A DNA stretch of 8,823 nt from an uncultured Rhodospirillaceae bacterium (GTDB taxonomy: Bacteria > Pseudomonadota > Alphaproteobacteria > RF32 > CAG-239). Below the pieces are notes generated by a model. That model was not told the origin of the DNA. It ran no database searches and saw only the letters and a program-made list of their open reading frames with translations. Position 1 is the first letter of the stretch. Each line of letters begins with the position of its first letter. Both the position numbers and the translations under genes were made by a program. Shown piece by piece: positions 1 to 6,384 of this stretch. Location: positions 1-8,823 of the forward strand of contig OMQZ01000005.1 of the NCBI GenBank assembly GCA_900313355.1. Direction: 5' to 3'.

Positions 1-939
1 GTCTTTTAAGATATCATACACACCGCCTCCAACGCCGCCTACATCAACAAACATTTTAGAGGGATGATATTTTTCAATTATGTTCGTTGCCAAATTTGCC
101 ACCTCAACGTTGTCTTTTCCCTTATAAACCTCAAATTTTAAGCACAGCCTTCCGCGCCTGAAACAAAACACCGTTGCATCATCACCAAATCTTGCAACAT
201 CAAGCCCGATCACCAAAGGTGATGTTGTTTCTTTGATCTTCGGGCGCATTGCCTCGCGCACCTTTGCAGAATCTATGAGCTTGTGCGATCCTTGGCTCAA
301 AGGCTCTCCTTCCCAAATATGCAAATAATCGGATATTGATTTTTGTTTGCAATCAAGTGCCTGCTTTTTAAGCTCATCGGGGCAAAACGGATTGTCATAA
401 AAATTAACCTTTTGCACGAACGTCCGCTCATCCGGATTTGCCCCGAGTTCCACCCAAAGAGGATCATTTTCTTCCTCTCTGTTCATTGAAATCCAAATTT
501 CTGACCCGTCTTTTCGGATGGTCGGCGACAAAATTTCCCACGATTTTTTAGATATTGTCTGTGCTTCTTCAATCCAAACAATATCCACCCCCTCGAGCGA
601 TTTGATTTTTTGCGCATCCTGATTTCTCAGCCCCTTAAAAATAAACCGCGTTCCATTAACGCGGTTTAAGATCTCGCTTTCTTTCACATCAAATTCATCA
701 AGCCCATAAAAGCCGATCCGGTCAGCAAGAAGCCTGTGCACCGAATCTTTAATTGACTCCTGAATTTCTCGCACACAGGCAATCAAAAGTTTTTGCTTTA
801 ATCCTAAAAGCAACAGCGCGTCCGCAAACGCATAACTTTTTCCGCCGCCTCTCCCGCCATAAAAAAACTTAATACGCTTTCTTTCGCCAATCAGCGGCAA
901 AAACGGGCGTGCTATTTTAATCCTGAGCTCCTTTTGCAT
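1..939 (-). CDS. terL: Phage terminase large subunit (Sf6/P22-like, Terminase_3), partial
   Basis: This is the packaging motor ATPase and headful nuclease that cuts and pumps phage DNA into the prohead through the portal. The frame is open from an ATG at 939 to the left edge, giving 313 residues with no stop, so the C-terminus lies outside the window. I see Walker A GGRGGGKS (28-35), Walker B VDIVWIEE (118-125), a motif III-like SEIWISMN (146-153), WEGEP (209-213), and the RNase H-like nuclease start IGLDVARFGDD with Asp247, then Asp299 in FVDVGG. The order and wording of the motifs closely follow Sf6 gp2 as I remember it (about 470 aa), so roughly a third is missing. The start is supported by AGAGG six bases upstream. 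It overlaps the preceding small gene by 23 bases, suggesting translational coupling. The family call is firm; the exact packaging strategy is inferred. Confidence 0.95.
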   Translation of the reverse strand, partial: MQKELRIKIARPFLPLIGERKRIKFFYGGRGGGKSYAFADALLLLGLKQKLLIACVREIQESIKDSVHRLLADRIGFYGLDEFDVKESEILNRVNGTRFIFKGLRNQDAQKIKSLEGVDIVWIEEAQTISKKSWEILSPTIRKDGSEIWISMNREEENDPLWVELGANPDERTFVQKVNFYDNPFCPDELKKQALDCKQKSISDYLHIWEGEPLSQGSHKLIDSAKVREAMRPKIKETTSPLVIGLDVARFGDDATVFCFRRGRLCLKFEVYKGKDNVEVANLATNIIEKYHPSKMFVDVGGVGGGVYDILKD

Positions 940-1147
940 CAACAACCTCTATTTTGATATTTGTCACCTGTTCAATATTGGCAGCGCTCGGATTGTTTTT
1001 TTCTCCCGTAATATCTCTTATCAGTTCAACGGCTTTTAAGTTTCCGTTTCTGGCATCATTGATCAGCATCTCGCAAATCTGCTCTCTGATTTGTTGTTTA
1101 CTTAACATCTTAATCAACGTTTCCTTTAATGTTTTCATTCTTCTCAT
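917..1147 (-). CDS. Small terminase subunit-like protein (76 aa)
   Basis: This short acidic/basic helical protein is probably the DNA-recognition or regulatory partner of the large terminase. The sequence holds a helical stretch (about 8-45) ending in NGNLKAVELIRDITGEK (34-50). A 'GN-KAFELIRDTIGEKP' motif is common near the C-terminal half of small terminase subunits of many phages (recalled from family knowledge). The position directly before terL, with a 23-base overlap, supports the role. At 76 residues it is much shorter than usual TerS proteins (about 130-180 aa), and no clear N-terminal helix-turn-helix is visible, so it could be a reduced TerS or only the oligomerising part. The start at 1147 is chosen because AGAGGA lies seven bases upstream; the ATG at 1138 has no comparable site. 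The start lies 3 bases after the stop of the GroES-like gene. Confidence 0.55.
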   Translation of the reverse strand: MRRMKTLKETLIKMLSKQQIREQICEMLINDARNGNLKAVELIRDITGEKNNPSAANIEQVTNIKIEVVDAKGAQD

Positions 1148-1150
1148 CGG

Positions 1151-1399
1151 CTATTCCTCTAAAATCGCCAAAAGCGAATTTTCACGTACCGCTACAACAT
1201 CTTTTTGAACTGTCGGCAACTCGTCAAACACATGAAACAAAACTTTTTGTCCGACCTTTACAGCTCTCACGTCTTCTCCGACGCTTAAAACCTCTCCCGT
1301 TGTTCTTGTCTTTTCAAAATTGTCCGGCAAAAAAATATCCCCGTTTTTTTTCTCATTTTCTTCAAGCCTGATTAAAACTCTGTCCATAATCGCTTTCAT
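1151..1399 (-). CDS. GroES-like co-chaperonin (phage Cpn10)
   Basis: This 82-residue protein has the Cpn10 pattern from end to end: DRVLIRLEE (6-14), a GroEL-binding mobile loop region (about 17-34) with the hydrophobic triplet IFL at 22-24, TTGEVLSVG (33-41), KVGQKVLF (48-55) and the C-terminal ENSLLAILEE (73-82). In bacterial GroES the mobile loop carries IVL in the same place. GroES is about 97 aa; the shortfall falls between VGED and KVG, where the roof beta-hairpin normally sits. It should form a heptameric lid on the host GroEL and help fold a phage virion protein, as T4 Gp31 does for its capsid protein. The start has AAGGA about eight bases upstream, and that site overlaps the stop of the tail gene (11-base gap). 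The fold call is strong; the client protein is unknown. Confidence 0.88.
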   Translation of the reverse strand: MKAIMDRVLIRLEENEKKNGDIFLPDNFEKTRTTGEVLSVGEDVRAVKVGQKVLFHVFDELPTVQKDVVAVRENSLLAILEE

Positions 1400-1410
1400 C
1401 TGATTTTTCC

Positions 1411-2967
1411 TTATAAAATACCGGTTCCGGTCTCAAACCTGACCCCTGTTTCATACCATTTGACCTCAATGTTTGTCGTTTTTGTTTTAAAAACAACGCT
1501 GAGCTTATAACCTATTGCGTTGTTTGCAACCCATTGACTTTGTATTTTGCGTTGTTTTAAACACTTCCACTTTGCTTCATTCCATCTTGCCTCATTCCAT
1601 TTTTCGCCAACGCCGCCGATTTGACCGAATTCCACATAATAATCCAATTCTTTATCTTCATAATCCATGTTCGTCCAAACCATCAGCTTAAAATCTTTAG
1701 AAGCTTTAATCTTCGGATTGAGCAACACAATTTTTTTAATATTGCTTGTCATCAAATCCGTATATGCCTGCGCCACTTTTCCTTCAATCGGCAAACCATT
1801 GTCAGAATTTGAGTCATCAAACTTATACACCCCGTCGTCTGAGCCAAAATATAAGTCATCATCATGCAAACACCAACAAAACGCGCGAATATTTGTAAAT
1901 CTGCACCATGAACCGGTTGCAACATTAATCACATGTTGCTCAAATTGTTCACCCAGCGGCACATTAAAAATGCCATATCCTCTTTTGGTATAGATAAGTG
2001 ATTGCCAACCCTCAAAATCTTTGTAAAACCTTGCTCTTTCGGATACCAGACCGCTGATTTTATCTGAAAATGCCACTGATGAAAATCCCGTATTGTTGGT
2101 GCTTAATGCTTTGGAAAGCGGGATATAACCTTCTTGCGTGATTAACACAACATCTCCCTGATATTGCATCACACATTGATATCCGATCGGTTTGCTCAGT
2201 TTGTATGAGCCCATCAATGTCCAATTTGAAGCATCATTGGGATTATAGCCCTTATAAATTAAAACCTCACCTTCCGATGAAAGCAAACAAGTGTAGTCGT
2301 CAATACCGGTTCCACCGTCGACCGTCCAGTTAAAACAAGAAATCAGGTGCCCGCCCCATTTTAAGATTTGTGCCGTATCAAAGGATTCAAGCGTTCCGCT
2401 CACATTTCCCGCAACCGTTGACACCCATGCACGCGTTGAATTTTTTTCCACAAACCATAAAAATTCATGCGACACACCGCCATTGATGATTTTAACCGGT
2501 GTTAAATCCTGTCCCTCAAAGCTCCAATTTTCAAAATGTTCAACACCGTTTTCGTCAACGAAATACACCTTTGGAATATCGACTCCGTTCATAAAGAAAA
2601 GCCTGTTTTGATATTGAACCGTTTGACAACGGTTTTTCGTAAAGCTCACATTTTCAAAAGCTTTTGTGCGAGAGGGCAAAATTTCATAAGCTTTGTTATT
2701 AAAAACAGCTATCATTTTTTTTATATCTTGGCTGTGATATGCAACCAATGTTTCAATTTTGCTTTTGCTTTCCAATTCATCTAAAGGCGCATATAGTGTA
2801 TATCCCGGTCTTAGCTCGACTGCATTTTGTGTCGGAATATAGTTATCCATTTCGATCGCATCCGTTAAACTCATTTTGCTTTGCGGATCTCTTTTATTCA
2901 GTCCGCCCACAGGCGCCGGCAAAATAAAATCTGCCGATTTAACACGCCGATTTACTCTCTTGAACAT
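1411..2967 (-). CDS. Tail hub / packaged-DNA stabilisation protein (P22 gp10-like)
   Basis: This 518-residue virion protein resembles a widespread podophage family related to P22 gp10, which closes the portal-tail channel after packaging. Visible hallmarks are an N-terminal LPAPVGGLNKRDP (16-28), DNYIPTQNAVELRPGY (41-56), a middle with repeated beta-strand blocks such as FLWFVEKNSTRAW, LISCFNWTVDGGTGIDDY, SSEGEVLIYKG, PIGYQCVMQYQGDVVLITQEG and TGSWCRFTNIRAFCW, and a C-terminal run of W-NEA units (KWNEARWNEAKW). The repeating short strands suggest a beta-propeller-like fold. No enzyme motif is seen. The start at 2967 has a perfect AAGGAGG four bases upstream. An intrinsic terminator sits immediately before that site, so expression probably needs readthrough. 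The structural role is likely; whether it matches gp10 or another tail-tube component is less sure. Confidence 0.78.
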   Translation of the reverse strand: MFKRVNRRVKSADFILPAPVGGLNKRDPQSKMSLTDAIEMDNYIPTQNAVELRPGYTLYAPLDELESKSKIETLVAYHSQDIKKMIAVFNNKAYEILPSRTKAFENVSFTKNRCQTVQYQNRLFFMNGVDIPKVYFVDENGVEHFENWSFEGQDLTPVKIINGGVSHEFLWFVEKNSTRAWVSTVAGNVSGTLESFDTAQILKWGGHLISCFNWTVDGGTGIDDYTCLLSSEGEVLIYKGYNPNDASNWTLMGSYKLSKPIGYQCVMQYQGDVVLITQEGYIPLSKALSTNNTGFSSVAFSDKISGLVSERARFYKDFEGWQSLIYTKRGYGIFNVPLGEQFEQHVINVATGSWCRFTNIRAFCWCLHDDDLYFGSDDGVYKFDDSNSDNGLPIEGKVAQAYTDLMTSNIKKIVLLNPKIKASKDFKLMVWTNMDYEDKELDYYVEFGQIGGVGEKWNEARWNEAKWKCLKQRKIQSQWVANNAIGYKLSVVFKTKTTNIEVKWYETGVRFETGTGIL

Positions 2968-2981
2968 ATTTCCTCCTTAAC

Positions 2982-3006
2982 AAAAAAGGCATTCCAAAGA
3001 ATGCCT
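2982..3006 (-). terminator. Intrinsic terminator ahead of the tail gene
   Basis: Read on the minus strand there is a perfect 8-bp stem (AGGCATTC / GAATGCCT) with a TTTG loop, followed at once by six T. It lies just after the stop of the membrane protein gene and ends only a few bases before the AAGGAGG of the tail gene. The structure is very clear. What is unusual is that no promoter can fit between it and the next gene. Confidence 0.88.
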
Positions 3007-3029
3007 CTTAAAATTTTAATTTAATTTTT

Positions 3030-3329
3030 TTACCCGAATATTTCTTCCCATATTGATAAAATTAAATTCGCGAAAGTCATTATCCATGGCGATAGAAATA
3101 TCAATTTTGCAATTCTCGGATGATTTTTCACATTGCTTAATCCAAGCAAAAAAATCAAGATGATTATTATGATATCTAATTTCAAACTTCCAATGTAAAC
3201 TCTTTGGCTTTCATAGCTCCAATCATTGGATGTTGCCTCTGCGCTAAAAATAGGATCATTTTCTGCAGGGGGGCTATTAATTCTCTGACAAACAGAGATA
3301 TATAAATCAAATAAAAACCAATATACCAT
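3030..3329 (-). CDS. Small membrane protein, 3' part in shifted frame (holin-like)
   Basis: This frame carries the C-terminal portion of a probable three-helix membrane protein. After the polar stretch PPAENDPIFSAEATSND it has two hydrophobic segments, LDIIIIILIFLLGL and IAKLIFLSPWIMTFANLIL, and ends WEEIFG. The nominal ATG at 3329 has no ribosome binding site, and the residues before the C6 tract (3268-3273) look like an out-of-frame echo of the overlapping gene starting at 3418. One extra C in that tract would join the two into a single 129-residue protein. I therefore treat 3418-3030 as one gene split by a frameshift, caused by mutation, phase variation or an assembly error. Its place after a peptidoglycan-enzyme-like gene suggests a holin or pinholin, which is inference; no family is recognised. 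Confidence 0.6.
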   Translation of the reverse strand: MVYWFLFDLYISVCQRINSPPAENDPIFSAEATSNDWSYESQRVYIGSLKLDIIIIILIFLLGLSNVKNHPRIAKLIFLSPWIMTFANLILSIWEEIFG

Positions 3330-3418
3330 TTAAACGGCCACAGCAGTTTTTTAACACTTAAGCAATATTTCCAAAGTCGTTCTTTTGGCTTACCAACGTT
3401 TTCTTTTATATTTAACAT
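3182..3418 (-). CDS. Small membrane protein, 5' part (frame-interrupted, holin-like)
   Basis: This frame supplies the start of the split membrane protein. GAGG lies nine bases before the ATG at 3418, the best initiation signal in the region, and the start overlaps the end of the preceding gene by 29 bases, as in coupled phage operons. Residues 1-25 are basic and are followed by a hydrophobic helix, LLWPFKWYIGFYLIYISLFV. Past the C6 tract (3268-3273) the frame runs 28-29 more residues of low plausibility to a stop at 3182, while the neighbouring frame continues with two good membrane segments. The parsimonious reading is a one-base loss in the C tract of a 129-residue gene. The alternative is that both products are made. 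Confidence 0.5.
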   Translation of the reverse strand: MLNIKENVGKPKERLWKYCLSVKKLLWPFKWYIGFYLIYISLFVRELIAPLQKMILFLAQRQHPMIGAMKAKEFTLEV

Positions 3419-3764
3419 ATAACGGCACCTCGTCTTCTTTGCATTCGTCTAAATATGACCATAGTCTATCCGTTTGCCAAGGAATGTCAATACATCCTCT
3501 TGAGCCTTTTGTTAATCCGCCGTGAATTGCGTCTAAATTATCATACAAAATTCCATCTTTAACAAGCCCCAGATTTGTGCCGTTAAAATTCATGTAACAA
3601 CTTTCATCATCGTCCAAATACGGCTCATACATACTTTCGACATCATGTTGTGCTGTTTGACTTATTCTTTCTTCTCTTTTTCTTAATTCCTCTTCTTTTC
3701 TCTTTCTTTCCTCTTCCTCGTATTGCCTCAATGCTTCTTCTAAATCTTGCCTTACGCTTGTCAT
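3390..3764 (-). CDS. Compact Tlde1/DUF2778-like L,D-transpeptidase-fold protein
   Basis: The 124-residue product has two parts. Residues 1-36 are a highly charged single helix rich in E, K and R, probably a coiled coil. Residues 57-124 contain MNFNGTNLGLV (58-68) and then AIHGGLTKGSRGCIDI (79-94), matching the catalytic core of Tlde1/DUF2778 and YkuD-type enzymes. There a His (here His81) and a Cys (here Cys91, within S-x-G-C) act on the tetrapeptide stem of peptidoglycan as L,D-carboxypeptidase or L,D-transpeptidase. The ending EVPLYVKYK matches the last strand of that family. The stretch between the two motifs is far shorter than in typical members, so the fold is reduced and activity is uncertain. 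No signal peptide is seen. AAAGGA in the end of the portal gene serves as ribosome binding site. It could act in lysis or as a virion-borne wall enzyme. Confidence 0.65.
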   Translation of the reverse strand: MTSVRQDLEEALRQYEEEERKRKEEELRKREERISQTAQHDVESMYEPYLDDDESCYMNFNGTNLGLVKDGILYDNLDAIHGGLTKGSRGCIDIPWQTDRLWSYLDECKEDEVPLYVKYKRKRW

Positions 3765-3767
3765 TTT

Positions 3768-5612
3768 CTAAAATCCTTTCACATATCCGGTTGAAATATT
3801 CGTGTTCGTCTTTTTATCTTCATCAAGTTCTTTTGCTTTTAAGGTTGCTTGAAGTTCCATCTCTTTGTTTTCCAAAGCTGTTTTGCGATCTTGTTCGTTT
3901 TTTTTCAAAACAAGTTCTGCTTCTTTAATTGCAACTTCCTTTTCCTTGATTTTATGCTCTAACAGCATTTTTTGTTCTTCTTGCTTGAGCTGTAAAACAG
4001 CTAAATTCGGCTCAGGAGCTTCTTTTTGCTTTAATTCAAGACTGATTGCTTCAAAAGCTTTTGAAATGACGGGCTCATACATTCGCGCGTTCGGCAATGT
4101 TGTTGTTAAACTCTCAATCATTTGCCTGTATAAATCTAAAAGAAGCGGCTGTGATGAAACAACATCAAAAGCCTGAACGATCAATTGGTGAATAGCTGAA
4201 ATCGTGTTTTGAAGATTGCTTTGCAAATCGCTGTTAATCATTGCCGTATCTGTCTGAACACCTAAAACCATACCCCTTAGTTTGTCTGTTTTTAAAACCT
4301 CTATGGCCAAATCAACATCTGAGTCTTTGATATTTTCGTCTGCAAAACACTTCAGCCGCTGCCTGCTGAAACATTCGCAGATCATTTCTGCCTTAATTTT
4401 CAACAGATCTGTGATAAAGCGGATCATATCATTTTGCCGGTCTTGATTTCGAAGTGTTCCGAAATTTGTTTTTTTAGCCACGGCAGTTGCCGTTTCCACC
4501 TTATCCGAATTTCCTCTCATAATATCCGAAACACCCGTAATTTCATAAATTTGCGACATAATATCTTCTCTTCTTGCCGCAAGTGCCTCTAAAGCATTCA
4601 CATATTGTTCTATCGGTGCAAAGTCTATAATTCCCCTTAAACCGCCGTTTTCTTTTAATCTGTCAAAATCGCTTACGGCCACTAAAGTCACATCTTTGTT
4701 TAAGATGTTTGCAAGCTCAGGAAAGCTGTTATCATATGCCCCCGAAACCTTAATCGCCTGCATCGAAAGCTGCATCCTGTTTGTTACTCCGCTTAACTCT
4801 TCGAGCAAGGGCTTGAGCTGTTCATAATCCGGCACAGGGATTAAACCGTCATTTGTTAATGTTGCAAACATCGGCTTTGGCATCGTAAAAAAGCCGCTGA
4901 CCTTTGCCGTGTCTTTTAAGATTTTTAAAAAATTGCTCGAACATTCTTTCGATAAATATAAAATTTGTTTATCGGCTTTGTCCCAAATTTCATACACTTT
5001 GATTGATTTTTCGTCGCTTTTTGTTCCTTCAACGCTGAGCAAATTTGCCAAATCCTGCCCAAACTGCTCTTCCGCCTCTTTAACAGTCATAAATATTTTG
5101 CGTGCCACCCATGAACAGTCTTCCCAAACAAAAACTTTTTGCGTGTCTGCAATAAAATCTTCGGGATTTAAATAAACCGTTTCAACCTTTTCATCTTCTA
5201 AAATCTCAAGACAAACGTCTGTTTCGCTTTGTAAAAAACATTTTTTAAAGGTCGGCACATACCGCTCATAAGCTGCGCCGAACCCTACAAGCAGAAAGTC
5301 ATTCCTGACATATTTGACCACGCTGTCAAAATCAAATTTTTCCAAATCCCAATTGAGCGCTTTTTCCAAAATCCGGCAGGCTATTGTTTCTATCGGACTG
5401 TTTGTTTTCTGTTTTTGTTCCACATACGGTTTCGGTTGCTTAAAATACAAAAACGGTTTTAGCGTTTCGATTGTTGACCAAAAAATGTTGTGCTTGTTTT
5501 TTGATTTTTCATTTCTGTAATATGCCCTGATTTCTTTGATTAATGCGTGATACGGCTCATATTTTTTTTCAGCCGCCTCAATTTTTTTAATCCATTGTTT
5601 TATATCTTCCAT
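3768..5612 (-). CDS. Portal protein (P22-like podovirus type)
   Basis: This 614-residue protein should form the dodecameric ring at the capsid vertex through which terminase pumps DNA and to which the tail attaches. The N-terminal part has HNIFWSTIETLKPFLYFKQP (41-60) followed by the 'P-K-P-V' turn typical of this family. The middle has GLIPVPDYEQLKPLLEELSG and IKVSGAYDNSFPELANI, and then REDIMSQIYEITGVSDIMRG with ETATAV-KKTNFGTLRNQDR, a well-known portal signature. The last about 90 residues are a long Gln/Glu/Lys-rich helix, like the C-terminal barrel helix of P22 gp1, which is larger (725 aa). AAGGA precedes the start. The gene follows the adaptor-like gene by 10 bases. Unusually it lies upstream of terL with six genes between. 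Confidence 0.88.
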   Translation of the reverse strand: MEDIKQWIKKIEAAEKKYEPYHALIKEIRAYYRNEKSKNKHNIFWSTIETLKPFLYFKQPKPYVEQKQKTNSPIETIACRILEKALNWDLEKFDFDSVVKYVRNDFLLVGFGAAYERYVPTFKKCFLQSETDVCLEILEDEKVETVYLNPEDFIADTQKVFVWEDCSWVARKIFMTVKEAEEQFGQDLANLLSVEGTKSDEKSIKVYEIWDKADKQILYLSKECSSNFLKILKDTAKVSGFFTMPKPMFATLTNDGLIPVPDYEQLKPLLEELSGVTNRMQLSMQAIKVSGAYDNSFPELANILNKDVTLVAVSDFDRLKENGGLRGIIDFAPIEQYVNALEALAARREDIMSQIYEITGVSDIMRGNSDKVETATAVAKKTNFGTLRNQDRQNDMIRFITDLLKIKAEMICECFSRQRLKCFADENIKDSDVDLAIEVLKTDKLRGMVLGVQTDTAMINSDLQSNLQNTISAIHQLIVQAFDVVSSQPLLLDLYRQMIESLTTTLPNARMYEPVISKAFEAISLELKQKEAPEPNLAVLQLKQEEQKMLLEHKIKEKEVAIKEAELVLKKNEQDRKTALENKEMELQATLKAKELDEDKKTNTNISTGYVKGF

Positions 5613-5622
5613 CTCTTTTTCC

Positions 5623-6321
5623 TTATTTTACGTGATATATTTCTATTTCATCTTTTAAAAAATTTTCGCCTGCAAGCCTGATATCTTGCGTTCCAAGCTC
5701 TCGGCCGAATTGTTTTTTCAGCTCTTTTTGATATTCGTTATATTCTTCTTCATAATCCATTCCGTTTCGCTTATTTAAGCGCCATACAATCCCGAGTTTA
5801 ACCAAATACTTGTCAAACACCGGAATATCCGTATTTTTACTTAAAACACATTTGGGTTCTCTTGTTTTTGCATCAATGCAAATTGCATTTGATCTGTAAA
5901 GAAAAACAACTTTTAAGCCCGCTTTCGGCTTTCCCATAAACCTTAATCCGTTGTTTTCTATCCGAAAATTTATCTCTTCCTGATGGGGATTTGAATTGAG
6001 TGTTTTCATCCATTTTTCGGGTGTTATCGCCCCGATTGCCTGCTTCCCCTCGTTTTTAATATAAACCGTATTGTGTATCAGCGCATAAAAATCACCAACA
6101 ACTTCATCAAAGGGATAAAACGCCTTGTTTTCAATTGTTTCAAAGCGCCCTTGTTTAATCAGCTCTTGCCAGTCACCGTAGCGCATTAAGCTGTCGAGCT
6201 CGCTTTTTGCCACCGATAAAAAAATTGCATCATGCAACACATTTTTATCAAACAAATCATCAGGTCTTTGTGTCGCTGTCATGTCCGCAACTTCCTGACA
6301 TATTTCCAATATATTGTTCAT
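5623..6321 (-). CDS. Putative head-tail adaptor / virion protein
   Basis: This 232-residue soluble protein begins with a helix (NILEICQEVADMTATQRPD), then has W-containing segments (YGDWQELIKQGRFETI, KAFYPFDEVVGDFYALIHNTVYI, TPEKWMKTL), a beta-rich middle (NNGLRFMGKPKAGLKVVFLYRS), and ends with DKYLVKLGIVWRLNKRNGMDYEEEYNEY plus a polar tail. The closing 'YLVKLGI-WR-K---G-DY-E---EY' pattern recurs in podophage proteins encoded next to the portal that are annotated as adaptor or tail-connector proteins. The assignment rests on that resemblance and on its place just before the portal. No catalytic motif is seen. AAAGGA precedes the start at a spacing of six bases. A strong terminator lies about 20 bases upstream of the start, so its transcription likely relies on readthrough. 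Confidence 0.5.
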   Translation of the reverse strand: MNNILEICQEVADMTATQRPDDLFDKNVLHDAIFLSVAKSELDSLMRYGDWQELIKQGRFETIENKAFYPFDEVVGDFYALIHNTVYIKNEGKQAIGAITPEKWMKTLNSNPHQEEINFRIENNGLRFMGKPKAGLKVVFLYRSNAICIDAKTREPKCVLSKNTDIPVFDKYLVKLGIVWRLNKRNGMDYEEEYNEYQKELKKQFGRELGTQDIRLAGENFLKDEIEIYHVK

Positions 6322-6341
6322 CTTTTTCCTTTCGTTTGATT

Positions 6342-6366
6342 AAAAAAAAACGTTCCTGCCGGAACG
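6342..6366 (-). terminator. Intrinsic terminator ahead of the adaptor gene
   Basis: On the minus strand a 6-bp GC-rich stem (CGTTCC / GGAACG) with a GGCA loop is followed by nine consecutive T. It lies after the small ORF region and ends eight bases before the AAAGGA ribosome binding site of the adaptor gene. It would stop transcripts coming from the 7301 promoter before the structural genes unless overridden. Confidence 0.85.
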
Positions 6367-6384
6367 ATCTTAAAATTATGCTTT

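Noticed and set aside
954..1371. Two overlapping plus-strand reading frames opposite the TerS-like and GroES-like genes
   Set aside because: They are antisense to genes with clear families and ribosome binding sites, and they have no start signals or plausible protein content of their own.
3255..3280. Programmed −1 ribosomal frameshift as the main explanation for the C6 tract
   Set aside because: The codons around the tract do not form a classic X-XXY-YYZ slippery heptamer in the zero frame and I see no obvious stimulatory structure; an indel is simpler.
3650..3928. Leu/Phe-rich plus-strand frame of 92 codons
   Set aside because: It is an antisense shadow of the charged coiled coils in the wall-enzyme and portal genes.
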